Assembly (NCBI GenBank): GCA_900708905.1
Contig: CAADRB010000004.1
Span: 491,883 to 555,882, forward strand
Reading direction: 5' to 3'
Length of the DNA: 64,000 bases
From: Hymenolepis diminuta
Lineage: Eukaryota; Platyhelminthes; Cestoda; Cyclophyllidea; Hymenolepididae
Shown here: positions 40,201-55,200 of the stretch, in pieces
How the letters are laid out: each line of letters begins with the position of its first letter
Position numbering within the stretch: position 1 is the first letter of the stretch
Made by a program: the position numbers and the translations under genes
Notes under the pieces: generated by a model
What the model saw: only the letters and a program-made list of their open reading frames with translations
Database searches by the model: none
Told to the model about the DNA's origin: nothing

Positions 40201-43200
40201 AGGATGGTATAACTTTGATGTTCCCGATATCCATTAACACGGTTTTCAGCAAAGTAACACATTCTATAGGTACTTAACATTATAAATCCTTACTTGCTCT
40301 TTGCCGAAACTAAAATCAAATCAAAGCAAACATGTCCCGGGGTAAGTTTTTTCCCTAACTCTAGTAGATCGAAATGTCATTGCTGTCGCTACTGATCCAA
40401 GGCGGGGAAAAAGTTCGATATTCTCACAGGATGATGACTAAACGTTATGCGGAAAGAGCTCAAGTTATTTTTTTATAATGATACTCAGTCGGGAATTTAG
40501 ACGGATTCATGACGAAAATTTGCAATTAATTGTGCAAATGTAAAGACACTGAAAATGTAAACATGGAAACAGACAATGCCAGGACACAGGATCTGGCATA
40601 AACAACTATAGTAATGAATCTATCTTCTCTCTACCTTTCCATACATCAGTTACTAATAAGGATGATTGATGTCGATGAGGTAAATCTTCCAAAACCCTAA
40701 TGATTTGATGCTCTGATATGTGAGGTACTGCATAGTTTAAAATCGCACATTACCACCAAAATAATAAATTTGCTTGAACTAGATGGTTAGATCACACAGG
40801 GAGTAAAGGGGACAAACACTTAAGATGCGCTTGCAGGAATCCAATTCATATTCAAGTGCGATATTACTACAGATTTCACCAATGCAAACCTACTTAAAAG
40901 GCCAGAGACCGATAATAAACCACTAAACCTTCCTAAATATTTTTACAGAATCTTCAAAGATCAATTCAAATATATTCTTTTGTCGATTTCAGAAAAAATA
41001 GTATAATTTTCAGCTTTTAAAATTTCATTTGAGAGAACTTACTTCGCTGGTACAAATACGTCTTGAATGAGGTATTAGCACAGAGATTCTGAAGACAAAG
41101 GTACGCAGCATGACGATTTCCGGGATCTCGACAGAATCGTACATGGTCCACCAGTACAGAGATTGTTCCTAAAATAATGAAATAACTGGAATATTAAAGA
41201 ACGAATGTATCCACATAAACCTTATCATTTACATTCAAGTCACAAGTAATGGGCTTTAAAAGAGCCATACTGTGATATGATGAACTGATAGAGCTAGGTT
41301 TTATCTAAGAGTGCCTTCATCTTTTATTTGATTAAAGTAGAATAATAGTAAAATGCAATTTCATCTGCATGTGTAATCAGTAGGATAGAATTCTTTCCTG
41401 TCTTGGACTTAAGCAAATTATCTAATTTGCATGACTAGCCAATGCTGGAGACTCGAGCTCTAACGATTTACATAATGGCAAGTAAACCCGAATTCAACAT
41501 CCTTGATTCCAGAACCGTATACTTTATATCGACTGCTGCAGATTATTAACCCTTTGATCAGCGATTGCAATCGAAATGCTGAGAGTAATGCACTGCATGC
41601 TGCCAACAGTTGTGCAAGAGAGAATGGAAAGCCCTCAATATGAATTAGTACACTAGTAGGACATCTAGATCGATTAAAAACTCGAATAAGCCGTAATAAA
41701 TACAGATAATATCCACGAAAATCAAAGCGCAGAACAATCGACAGCCACCCAACCATAAAAAAATCCATTTTATCCTATGAGTAGTTACGTTTTAACTTTG
41801 AACAAGGTTATATAGCCTACTATCATGGCGAAGAAAAATATCGTCATTGAAAAAAGGCTTCAGTCCGCTGGGAGTGACTACTAGACAAAAATAGGAAATT
41901 ACTTTATATATGTCGAAGATAATTATTCGACTTCTAAATTAGCTTAAAGGTGGCAAAAACTTAAATTTATTCTTAATTGTTGCAGTTAAACTTTTACGAG
42001 AATAAAAGTTCGAAAAGCTAATTAAAAAAATACCTGGGAAATTCAAAAGAAGAGCCTGACCTTCACGAGTGAAGGTTAAATTGGTGATGAATTGAAGCCA
42101 TAAACGTTGAAGATATTGTGCTTTTGGGACTCGAGCTAAGGTCTTCGCATCCAGAGTTGTGAAATTTGAAAGGATTTTGGCCTAGATAGAAACACGAAGA
42201 AAAATTAACTATATAAATTCCCAGTAACGTTTGTGATTTTGGAGTGTATTCCATTAGAACGAAATTAATCAAAATTCAAATTGAAATTCAGTCGGTTAAG
42301 CGACGCAATTTTGTCCCTCCGTCGATTAGCAGTGATTAGCTAATTATTTGTTAAAAACGAAAGATTACAAAATCTACGCAGTTTAGAGAGTCTATTGAGA
42401 GTGTCAAACCGAAAAATTAGTTTAATTGAAGGTCATTCATCTGAAATAATTACATGTATTTATTTATGTCCCTAATAGTGAAATACAAAATAAACCAGGT
42501 TAGCTGCCACCTAGGTCGTCGAAAATATCCGAAGACACAAACTCGAGACCTATTCATTACACACAGACAATGATATGAATGCCGAAATGTTGGTTAAATT
42601 ATGTAAGGTGTTAAGAACTACGCAGTAAGATCAAGAGGTTTACTCTAATATATAACGATTGTGTGGGATAGAGACATTAGTGGACCAACCAAATGAGGGT
42701 GTGATGTTTTTATAATCTGGGTGTCTGGAAAAGGCAATCAAAAGGGAATATGGTATAAGGCTGGTAGCTTAAGAATTTAATGGGCCTCAGTCTTAAATTT
42801 GACTTATAAAGTTTTTTAAACAAAATAAAAGATAAACCCCTTCTAATTTCCGCTTAACAAGCTCATTGAAAAAACGGATTTTTTAACGAATATCTGCGGG
42901 TGTGAGACGATACCTAAAAATTCAGCGGTCCAAGTAATCCCACGAAGAGCAATATGACCCAGTGTTAGCAATTAGTAAATTTGTAGATAGGATTCAGGAA
43001 ATATATTTTTTCGTCTATGTTTTCTATCCATCAGTTACTTTTTTAAAAGAACCACAAAATCTAAAATAAACGAAAAAATTTGGGGTCCGAAAGAGGATTT
43101 TTATTCATAGATTGTGGTGTGAGTAGTAAAAGAATTAAACAATCGCATAATTGAATTAAACATAATTTTCGAATTTCACAGCCCTGGTCCATTGAAATCT

Positions 43201-46200
43201 AATTAATGGCATATCAATAAATTGATTAATTGTTGACATTTGTGCAGTTTCGGATCACTCAAACAACTCATTCGATCACTTATTTCAAACTCAATTCAAT
43301 CAAACACTTGTGGAAAAGTATCTCAATACCTGCATTAATTCATATGTTGAACTTTCCAAAATTCCAAATTTTCAGTCTACATATTTGTTTTCATATACAA
43401 TAACCAACGGCCATGCTGTGTGAAAGCAGTAACTTTTAAATCCAAATGAATCTGGGGAACATTAAATTGATCTGAGGCGTTTTTAAATACACTGATCTAG
43501 TCTTGATAAATACGAATAGAATCATCAGAGGAATAGAATAGATGCAAAAGAGTCAAAATTGGAGTTATTCAATTGCCCCTCTCCCCTTATCTCAGATTTA
43601 TTTTAGATACGTGACTAATCGTTAACAACAATCTTCCCCAATTATGATCATTTGCTCTCCTTTTAGAATGAAGAAGCTACTTTTCTTCCTCTCTCCAAAA
43701 AAACGGGCAACGTTGAATGAATTATGCAGTGCACGCCTGTTCTCGAATATTTGAATTTATTTTATAAACAAAACAGAAATGAAAGAAAGTATTCTTCGAA
43801 TAATAGAAAATGTAGGAGATAGATAGGAATATGATAGTCAAATCGAATCAAGATGAGATTCATTTTTAAGTAAAATTAAAGTTGTGGTAATTCATTCCTG
43901 CATTTTCGAACCATAATACAATGCAAACAATATTAACCCAAGTTTAGATGGACGCTACTAGTCACTAACTTCGGAGTTAAGCAAACTTTCTAATGATCAT
44001 TGATTAAAACAGCTCCTTGGAACAGCTCCTTTTATGAAAAACACTATGTGAATCAACTTGCACATATAGGACGATTCAGAGATAGATAGAAAGACACTCC
44101 AGTTTACTGAATCCAAGTTTAGGGGATATATGCATATATCAAAGCTTTATGCGGCATCTCCGTATAAAGGAGCGGCCGTTTGAGATCAATGGTCTCTAGG
44201 TGCCCTTCTAAACAAATCATCTAAATAGTACGTTGAAGTAGAGATCAGGACTCCTTAACGTTCCAGGTTAGGGACAGTTGCCTACATGCCTAATTATTAT
44301 TTACCATAAAACCATAGGTGATGTAAGTACATGAAGTGTGGGTCAGCATGGATTTAATAAAGGAACATCCATTACAAATAATCAGATAAGGAAAAGTTCA
44401 TACGATAATCCTTAAAAGCATCTTTATCTGATAGCAAATTAATTAATATAATTATTATTTACGCATCAAGCAACTGCCAATAAAGAGTATAAGCATTATC
44501 TCAAATATCACGACCTTATCTCTTCGCATATAATTAGCAATGAAAAAGACTTCAGGGTTTAATCAATCAAAGAAAATTTAATGAATGCACCCCCCCCCCT
44601 CAGATATCGACAAATTCGGTAATATAGTATTTACCACGTCTTTCTCATAAATGAAAACTCCCTGGTTCGATTCTGGATTGAATAGGCGATGCTATTGGGC
44701 ACCCATCTATCTAGTCGGAAGCCAAACGTTCGAAATTCACCGAGCCATGATGGCTAAAACTGGTCAATAAAGAAACATGAATCAGCAAAAAGGCCCATTT
44801 TTTAATATTACCTCTCAAGATGAGTTTTATTCATAGCATCGGCTATCAGTTAACACTAGTAATTAGGAAGTCAATAGCTAGGTGATATAACTGCACTGAA
44901 ACTTTTATTCAGAATTATAAAAAAAACACTACAGCGTGAGAATTTCTAATAGGGTAACCGGAATATTATTCAGGGGCCTTCACAAAATAACCCAATGTAT
45001 CTGTCGTAATGAAAAAACAATACTTTGATTAATATTGAGATAGCATTTTATGCTTCATTTCTCGAGTACCTTTTAAGTAGGCGGATGCCTAGTAAACCTG
45101 CAGACACTTTCAGTATAATACTTTCATTAGAACAAAGTACTGACCAAATTCTGGTTTAGGAAACCACTAATTAAATGTCTAGGCTGATTTGTGGTTTATA
45201 TCGAGTTAATAAAAGACGTTAACTAGATTATAAGATCAATAATAACTTTCAAGCGCATTAAAGCGAAATGGCGAAGGGCACACTGAAGTGTCAACCATTC
45301 CTGTCATTTCTTAGTCGATTAAAGTCCGCTCAAATTGTTAATTGTTCTGAAGGACATTAGGCCTAATGAAATTATTTATTATGCTTGAGTCCCTGTATAA
45401 ACTGAATGTATTCACCACTTTCGCCCAAAGCGAATAGGCAGATCGACGATTGATTTGCACTCGTCACTGCTTCGTTATGACTCAGTCCATCCTCCTGTAT
45501 TAAGCCAACCGGTTTTCTTACATTGCGCGGACGCATATTTCTCGCTCTTGCATCCTCACTGCTGTGGTACTATATTACCTATAGCCTACACTCAAACCCC
45601 GGGTCATCTGATTTGGAAGGAGTTTTTTATTATACAGTGAGATTTGCCTTAACCTAGCGGAGTCAAGTCTTAACAGATGCATCCATAATATGAAAATTAA
45701 AGCATTTCGACCGTGTAAACTTTGACTTGGTAGATGTAATATTAAAACTACGGCAATAAAAACTTGAAGTGAAAGGTTCATGTAACTGGCAATATCAGCA
45801 AAATGATGAACAAAAAAAATAACTTTCAAGAAATCACCTGACTGCAGAGTTAGGTATCGTCTATTAATTTCAGCCTTTTGTTAGAGCTATTAGAATAAAC
45901 CCCAAAGTAGTAGAAAAGAAATATTTCCCGAAATTACCTTAGGCAGAGGCGTGAAATTCCAGAGCCTCTAAAATGATAATGGTACATTCTACCACTTCTC
46001 TTTTGGCCTAGTTGGTCACGTATTTCACTAAAATATTTGCAATCAAGAAACGAACTGAGTTGATAGACATTCACTTTGACCACAGACTTAATGAGACATT
46101 ATCATTTACTGAGTTAAACTTACTTTGCAAAACAATAATTCCTGATCAAGAATTAAAATGAAAATGTTGATAATATTAATAAATAATATATATACTCTTA

Positions 46201-49200
46201 CGATACTCCTTAAGTCTGTCATAGGGAAACTAGGCTAGGAAAAACTATTTTGTTTCAAAAGTATTTTACTAAAGCAAATTTGATATTCAAAAAGCATGCG
46301 TTCAATTGAGATAAGGATTTTCTCTGTAGAGACAGAGCCGATAATCTAAGATGTCTTAATGTTTACGATCACAGTTATCTGTGTTCAACGTCTGAGATAA
46401 TCGTTTGAACAAGCATACATAAACATGCGACAGAAGAATGAAAGAAGAATCGGCAAAAACAGGAAACACTACCATATATATAAACAAGCAATCGACTATT
46501 CCATACTTTCAATAAAAAAGTCTTATTCCAATTTTACTTTTAAAATCTCGAGTCACGAACTAAGCGAACTTTAGTTTTGCACAAATAATAAAAACATTTT
46601 AAAGCCCTATTACAGTGTTTTCTATTTTTTTGCTGTGAAAGCAACGAAATCGAATTTGAGTGAACTATGTTGAGCTCTGCTATGTTAAGTTCATTCATAT
46701 AATCCTACTAATATCTTCACTGTTAAGAAAAGACATACTAGCTACAAATCAGTTTATGCCAATTAAGAGTTTTGCAAATCCAAAGATGGAAATGACACCA
46801 TTACCCAATCACTAAAACTAGGTTAATTCAATATCCACGCATCCTTCCACCATGAGATGAATTAGAAATGATTTGCGAAATGCAGGAATAAAAAATAGAA
46901 ACCTTTTTTCTTGAGAACCAATGTCTACTACTTTCACCCAACCGTCTTTACTGGGCGGAACACTCTCAAATTCTTAAGGGTTGAAGAACAGAGCGGCACC
47001 AATCCCACATTGGTTTATACAGACACCCCCACCCAGTAAATGTTATGTGGAAAGTCATTCATCTGCTGTCCAAATCTTATATTTAATGCCTTTGTATTTA
47101 GTTGACTTAACATTGACTTAGAAATTAAACTTAAGATCTGTTTCTCTTAAAAGAATGCTGTTATGCCTATATTTGCAAAATAAAAACATTCATTCGAACG
47201 ATAGATTTGAGCAGATGGATTACTATTTTTATCACAGTTTCAATCAATTTTATTTAGCACTTTCACGCTCTTTCAGCATGCCCAGCGACTCGGTCTTAAA
47301 GAGCTAAGTTCGCCACTCTTTAAATACGTGAAGCGAAATTGCGTTTGTAAAACGTTAAGGGCTATTTAAAGCCCCATAAGCGGATATAAAACAAATCAAC
47401 TTTTGAGACAGTGAAGAGCTTTTCCACAGTGACAGAACATTTTTCTTGTTTACACAGTGATTAAGCCAAAGAGAGATCAAAGTCTGACGTTTCAGACAGA
47501 TTTATCCATGTGTGGACTTTGGAGCATTGGTAAAAGAAAGACGTTTCACTTTTTGTAACACTTATCCTTTAAAACTCAGACGGTGTCCCAAATACTTTTT
47601 TAACAGTGAACTATCTGAAGCTAAATATAATGTTTAAATCAAATTTACAGGTGTTTTGATAACTTTAACTTAAACAAATAATTGGCACCTTCTCCAATAA
47701 TTCAGGTGATACACTATAATAATTAAATATCTCTAATTCTTTTTAAAAGAATAGTGCTTTGCATTTACAAAATCAAATATAAAAATTTTATTAAATGAAA
47801 ACTTTCAAATATTCAGATTTTACATGGATCTCAGCTAACGAAACTGCCATATTATTAAGTGTAAAGACTCTCCTTTTTGACTTTTGAATATCACCAGATG
47901 AGTCTAAACAGAACTAATCTCAAGTAAAGCTACTTTTATAATCTAATTGATATATCCTCTTTAAAGTTTAATGATCGTAAAGCTTAGCAAGAGAAGAACA
48001 ATAAGAAAGGAAAGGGAGAGATGCAGAAAGGAGAGCTGAATTACATATCTAAAATGCTTGGCGAAAGTGGACTTGCAAGTTAAGACTTAATAAAGTCCAC
48101 TTAGAGAGATTGTTGGATTTTGTCTCCTTTGTCACTTTGTGGCTCTCCGGGCAGAGCAGAGCCGTGAGTCAGCAAGTGATTTACCACAAATCTCCATGAC
48201 TATCGAGGACTATAACGTCCTAAATAATTATAGTAAGCGAAAATTATGTATGTGTACCAACTACACAAACTCAACTACCACAAGACTGGAATGAAGCAGA
48301 GTCGATGAGATGTAATTTTATAAGAAAATAACAGAGTGAAGACAACAACCTTGTAACCATTAAGCTGAAAATTGATTCAATGGGGAATAGAACTCCAAAT
48401 ACAAATGTTCGGTAATGGAGGAAATCGATGATCTGCTTGAAGACTGGATAATGAGTTATAGGCACAAATATGTGAGGAAGGTAATAAACTTAATGAAAGA
48501 TTAATGAGCGAATCACAATAACAAATAACGTAGATACGGGATAAAATTACTACAAAACTGTAAAGGAGGTATTTTGCAGTTGCTTTATCTTTTACATAAC
48601 CGATTTAACAACAACACTGTGAGATATTTAAGAGAGATATTGACATACCGAATCCAGATTATCCTATAAGATCTCAATTACAAACACACCTGCTTCAATA
48701 GATGAGCCAAATTCCCAGTGCTTATACATTTACTTACTGACTGGAATAAACATCAATATTGGTTAATAATGATTCATACAAGTTCAGCAGTGAAAGAAGA
48801 TATTACTTAATCTAGTAATTTGCTATTATTACTAACCAGTAAATTTTCATTCCGTCCACAATATCCTTACAGTGTCATTACATTATGCTTAATCTAAAAA
48901 AATACGACTGAAGTATATGTTCTTACCTTTGCGAAGAAGCCCAGTGCTTCACTTGACCAAGCGAGATTGGACAAGAGGTCAAATATCTGTCTCAAAATTT
49001 GCTCTCGAATGTTTTCGATATCTACACCCCATGTATCAAGACTTCGATTATACTGCCGGTGACGGCAACGCCCATTTCTGCTATTCGAGTCGTCAGAGCG
49101 TGGTCGGGTAGTCGCATTTTGACCTCTATTGCTGCTAGTGTTGTACCAGACCAAAGAGGAATCAAGTAGACGTCCCAGGGAATGCATAAGAGAGCCACCG

Positions 49201-52200
49201 ACCGAGAGTGAGTGAGAAACTATGGGGAAAAGAAAAGGATTACTTATATTTAAATTATTGCCTATGTCCTTCCACTTTTAGTAAAGAACTGAATAGTATA
49301 AATACAATTTTATTTTGTATGGCCGAATATAATGGATGGACATATTGTATAATTTCAGTCAAGCTTCGATCATTAGAAGACAAAATGGAAATGACCAACT
49401 TGTATTAAAGATTAGGGATTTAAAACAAGCACGATCACACTTCCAACCACGGAAATGGATCAAGAAAATTGATTGATTGAAAAGTTATTACACCAATAAA
49501 GCATGCACTAAAATATGCAATCAAGCAAGTCTGAAAGTTGTGTTAATCAGTCACTCTAGCCAAGCCTACCAATAACTTATCCAAAAGCTCTTGGAAGTGC
49601 CAGCCTTATTTGCCATAATAATATGCTATTATATAAAAATAGTTCTTTATAAAGACCTCCCTCCCTGCCAAGTTGCTCGAATAAAGTTAGGAACTCGGTT
49701 GGTGGTGTTGAACCATTGCAGAAGAATTCACTGAGACCGATACAAAAACTTTAAAATCTCTTTAGCAAGGCACAGTTTCTAATAAGAGAGCCTCAAGTAA
49801 TTTAAGATACTGCAAGTAAATGCCTAATATGTTCTTCTCATATTTAAAAAAAGATTAACAATCAATTTATTTGGTCTTTAAAATGAGAGCTGCTTTTCAA
49901 TCACCCTTGTATGGCTTTATAGAAAGGATAACTTTCTAAAATGTACTGTGCCGTTATGCCCAAGTGAACATAAATAAATTATGCCTGGAGAATGTTTTAT
50001 TTTGATTATGCACGGAAATGATAAGCATGAAAAGCCATTTATCTTCTGGAGACTTAAAAAACAAAGGACTGTGAGACAAAAAAAGCAGACGAAACTGGGC
50101 ATTTTCCGTTTATTACCAATTTGAGCACAATAAAAATTCAAACTTAGAATCCATTCAATTCTAAAAATAACATAATGAAGATTTCATTTTTTTGAATGAA
50201 TAGTTATTTCCCAAAGAGTTTTAAAGAGGTAGTAACGCAGGCAATAATCTATCTTCCTAAAGCACCTTAGTACGGAGAACATTGAAGTAATCCAGTATAG
50301 ATTAAGGAAAAAAGATCGAGTAGAGGTAGATTATTAAGCCAGAATATCAATAAAGTCATAGAGCACATCAATTTAGAATCAGATTACACAGCGCTTGGGT
50401 CTTGGACATTGTCCACTGCCTCATATCTTAATATTCTAATATTCGAATTTCAGAATTTGTTCCCTATTTCCTGTATGAATTCAAGTTCGCAGCGCCCAGA
50501 GGATCAAGAATCCAGTAGATGATAAAAATAACATGATTTTAACATAGCAGAGCCCACAATCACCTATTTATAGTGTTTTCACATAGATGATATAAGAAAT
50601 AAACGGGGCAGATTAGCGATTTCATGCGCGTTGGAGTTCGTAACCAACCTGTGTTTTTTGAATGTTTAGAATGGCTAACTATGCTATTTGTTAAACAAAC
50701 GGGATAGCACATTCGTTTCAAATAAAAAACCTATCCTTCTTTAATCATGATATAGGCGGATGGCAAAATAGTGCTTATGTCCGTTCATTTTAACTAATTA
50801 ATAAGTTTCAACTGTCTTGTTTACTTAACTGATAGCCCAATTGTCAATCTGTTTCCCAAAAAAATAAAATACAGACGTCATTAAGTGAATTAGCTAATAT
50901 TTAAGAGTCATAGGAAAAAATGTATGGAAAACTTGAAGATCTATTTAATCTATTATTTACACTAATTCAATTCAGATTCGAAACTTCTAATAAGTGTTTA
51001 TACTATTGGGAAACACTACTATTATGGACACCGAAAACAGGAAACTAGTACAGACAATATCCCGACGTTATAGCTGTGCAGAAGTAGAGTATCCTACTGT
51101 GTCCTAGAAATCGTTCTATGTGGGATTAAAATGAACATGAGAAAAAAGGCTGTGCAAAGAAATGAAATTCAATGCCTACTTTGCGTGCATACATGAGGCA
51201 ATAAAGTTGGTGAAATCGCGAGAATAGGTAGTATGAAAATGGCATACAACTGATGGAGTGCAAAGGGGCTATTAGTATTTAATATTCAGAATAAGGCGAC
51301 AATCAGATATCCTGTTAAACAACTTAAAACCAGACCTGGGTCAATAATGATCATTGTTTTGGTGGGTTAATACTTACCTGGATAAGGAGAACGAAAGAAA
51401 TTTTAAATTAAAAAGGGCTAAGTAGTTTACAAGTGCTTGCAGAAAGTCTTGGAGAATTGCAAAAGTTACAAATGATAAATAGATGATGACCATTTGAGTA
51501 TTAAGTATAGTTATACCATAGAGATACTTTCAGAAGAGGAGAAAATGGGAAGGGAACACAATTTAGAAAAAATGAAAGTGTTATGGAAGTAAAATAATCT
51601 CTGCTATAACCAGCAACACTTAACAATTGATTTTGAAATCAAGAAGAAAGCCAATTGTCGTCGGGATAAAGTGGGTGAAAAATATTAATACTAACGAACG
51701 ACTATTTCAGTGAATAATTATAATGTACATAAGTACAATATACATGAGTTTCAAGATATTGAGACGCTTATCAAAATAAAACGAAAGTCGGAGCATTTCA
51801 TTTTCACACTAAGTCTTTCTTTGCATAAGAGTAGATATGCCAAGGTTTCTCATACGAGTATTTTTTCTGGCCATAATTTTCATGGGTATTAAATATGATA
51901 AGACTGAATAGAGCTCTGGGTTTAAATTAGCATTCTAAATACTCAATTTCCGAACTGTTATTTATCCATTAACTAATTTACTTCCGGCATAATTTAAAAG
52001 CGAATTTATTAACAGCTCCATAATAAAGAGAAAATCGATGTCAAAATAATTGATGAATTAATAAAGCTCATAGTTGAGGTGGGATTCGAAACATATTCTC
52101 TTAGCATTTATGGATGAAAAAACCATATTGTAAGCAGAGATTGCTCATCAGTCAGACAAGATCCCTCTGTTTCCAAAGATTCAATGAACACGGTCACTTT

Positions 52201-55200
52201 AAATGACCTTTTACCATTCAAATGACAAGTCATGAGACCAGTTATACTTACCAGGTGTCAGGAAGAAGGGGAATTGATTGGAGGAGATTACTTGACCCAA
52301 TTTCATTACGATGTCAATGTTCAGATCGTGTACTTTTTCTGATTAAAATTTCACGAGGACATTTTGATGACGACAGTCTTAATTTCATTTTTAATGGTGG
52401 TCTTTACTAAAGGGGGTCGGCTTAATTTAAGTTTAGAACCTCATTGAGAAATAAAAAGTGAATAACCAATGGGAGGTATTAGTCATTGAAACTTAACATC
52501 TAAATACACATTGACATCGCTGGCGACTATCCAATTAGTGTTAGACATCGTCGCCGTGATGTTGGACATAAGGAAAGGGGGACTTTTTAAAGAAAGTTGA
52601 TGGTAGGTGTTCTTTTTTCTTTCAACTCCTTTTTTTCTGCCTTTTAACACACTGCAAATTTGTATCTTTGGTTTTTTGTACCCTCCTCACCTCCCTTAGG
52701 AGTCGGTACGTATCCTACTCTCTCTGCCAATTTGTTAGGCAAATTGCTCCTTACTTAGTCATTGCAATTATCATCACCTACATTGGAGATAAAAATGCGA
52801 ACAACTTTTAGAGAGAAGGTTCTAGGGTATTAAAAAACGAAATAACTTAGGTTACTGGATTGCAATGCAAATTACGTTAAAATCTAATTAGGAAATTGGC
52901 ATAGGAATATTGGAAAGATTATTCTAGTGCCAAGATAATACTGTTCCGGCTCTATGATATTTGTAATCATTTGAATAAGGCATTAGACATAATAACCTTT
53001 ACCAAAATTAATTTTATTAAGGCTTTCCCTGCCTCATGATTATTACGATGATTTGAGTCTTATTTAGACGAAAGAGGTTAGCTTATATGACTTAGGCAAA
53101 GATATCCTTTACAATTCTGTGAGCTTCGATTTGCGAAAAAATGTGCAGAAAGCACCTATAAAGCTGGAGTAATTGACAACTTGATAAGAGATTGCAAGAC
53201 GGAAATAAAGTTTTCATGTTACAAATATGAATATTAAACTAAAGTCTATTAAATAGCAGCGTTCTCCAATACTTGTCTGCTGCCTCTTGGAGCTTCTCCG
53301 ATGGGAAACTCACATTCTCTTATCCTCCTTTAAACCAGTGTCAACAAATACGTCCACTGAATGTGCGCCGATGAGTACCTAATATTTATTTCTAAAATCG
53401 GAGATTTGCATATTGACCACTATTCCATCGGTACATATGTGAATGCTTATCATATTCTTCAGCTATTCAAGTGCACGAATTTCCTTTTCTCCACCCAGAT
53501 TTGATAAAACTGTGAATAATGAACAGAGCATTAAGGGATAATTCCTTTAACCAGAGATAATTTTAGATAGAATTACAAGGATAATCACTAAATGAAACTG
53601 TTTCCAAAGAAATAATTAAACCCAAAAATGTTGCTAAACAACAATGCAACAATTAGTCTTACCCTACAGAATGGGAACAAAATGCTTCTTGGATTATGAA
53701 AATAGCTGAAATCTGAGACAGAAATAAACAGACCGGCACCCGTGGGTATCACTTTCTATGAAGCTCTTTGCACTTTCGCAATGCCGGATGCAGACAGGTG
53801 TAACAACTTCACATTAGACGTTCCTTCTATTTTCTCCCATGCCAACTGTGGCACGTCTGCATTAATGGGGACTGATAATGAGAGACTTCCTACCTTCGCC
53901 TGTGTCTACCCTGTGTTGTCGATGTTTGATTCATACAAATAGAAAGATTAATAATAGGGCATTATTATATAAGGTTTAGCGTACTGATTATGATTCGTGC
54001 CAACTGCAAAGCATAGCTCAGGTAGGAAACATTAAATATGAATGAGATACACCAAAATAAACTTCAATTTGCACATATCCTCCTTGCTATTAGGTGAAAT
54101 AACATAAATGTACAAGCACGTGAGAAGATCGCATTTGAAGCACAGCTCATACTGGTTCGAACAATCTCAAGCGCCTCAGATCATGGTCTTGAAGACAAAG
54201 GTACACGAATCGCAACTTGAGCTTTGCAGAAATCCTCCGTTTTAACTTTCCATTCCTATAGTAAATGTTGTGTCAAAAATCGTACATTTCTCTATCGAAA
54301 CCGAAACTTTGATAAGACCTGTTGATTAAATAAACTATATTATAATTGTTCTGACGTTGACAGAGATTTACCTAAGCCACATATTATGAGGAGTGGTACT
54401 CCTATTTTCGCAGAAATAGGATGAATCAAAGTGAAAAAGGGATTGAGTATCCAAAATTGTATAACATTATTTTCAAAGCTGTCATTGAGGTCCTGTAAGT
54501 TGTACGCTTTTACCAAAAGCATGTTATTTTCCAAATAACCTAAACCACGAGATATAAGCAAAAATTTCCAGGCCACGTTTTTTTCACGGAGTAAATACAC
54601 ACAAATAATGACTAAAACAGGAAAAAGGGGGAAAAGTATCGCTTTTAACTATTCGCTCTAATGATTTCAGTAGTACCTACATGTCAGCCAGGCGGAAGCA
54701 CGGCAAAACTTAATGTGAGGTCGATAGGAATTAATTCTGCAAATTTTCACTTAATAAAATTGAGATTACATAATTCTTCTGCGAGTAGATAGCTTTCATA
54801 GACGCAAGATTAAGTCCATATTGAAGGCAAGTATAGGGAAATTGCAATTAAAATGAGTAAAGGAAAAGGGTTTGAAAAAATACAAACTCCAAGTATCCCG
54901 ATAAGCGTTTCGGAACATTTACCCATACTACTGAAGTGTTATATAAGTAGGAAGGAGTAAAAAGGTAGCACATTTATATGGATTCTGACTACAAAAAGAA
55001 TAAAATTAATTTAAGCTTTAGAGAACGGACAATAATTAATAATACTAGAGTGTATCTATCCTTGAAAACAATTGAAGATCTTAAATAAGACAATCACCAT
55101 TTAGAAATGCTTCGATAACAAATTTCTAAGAGTGGCTCGCAAATAATTTAACAGAAATTTTAGTTATAATAGAGATAATTTAAGGTATTATGATGGATAC

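Larger units (their letters stand above)
33215..41042 (-). other. Intron E-F (about 7.8 kb)
   Basis: Phase-1 intron. It contains the 162-codon hydrophobic frame (38,646-39,360 region), a tRNA-like relic (38,459-38,524) and an AT palindrome (37,588-37,605), all listed. Smaller minus frames at 39,668-39,886 and 40,080-40,280 have balanced-looking peptides but no consistent splice joins. The minus frame 34,577-34,891 is probably chance. Confidence 0.55.
42182..48926 (-). other. Intron C-D (about 6.7 kb)
   Basis: Phase-0 intron. It contains a tRNA-like relic (44,612-44,675), a run of ten C at 44,590-44,599, and a possible 30-base microexon (45,938-45,967) that I rejected. The plus/minus frames at 45,455-45,829 have no family match or splice partners. 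Confidence 0.55.

Noticed and set aside
45938..45967. A 30-base, phase-0 candidate microexon (acceptor CATTTTAG, donor AAG-GTAATT) between exons C and D
   Set aside because: It would keep frame, but exon C joins exon D directly into a smooth helical sequence, and the added ten residues would break it. A 30-base block with these weak signals is easy to find by chance.
51378..51530. Open stretch ending in a strong donor (CCAG-GTAAGT) on the minus strand between exons B and C
   Set aside because: It would end with two leftover bases, while exon C needs one, and exons B and C already join in frame. The upstream acceptor is poor and the peptide is AT-driven.
54190..54215. A 15-base match (TGAAGACAAAGGTAC) to part of rotatin-like exon E, giving the same Tyr-Leu-Cys-Leu-Gln peptide
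   Set aside because: No donor with a usable phase follows it, the frame soon stops, and the similarity does not extend beyond the 15 bases.
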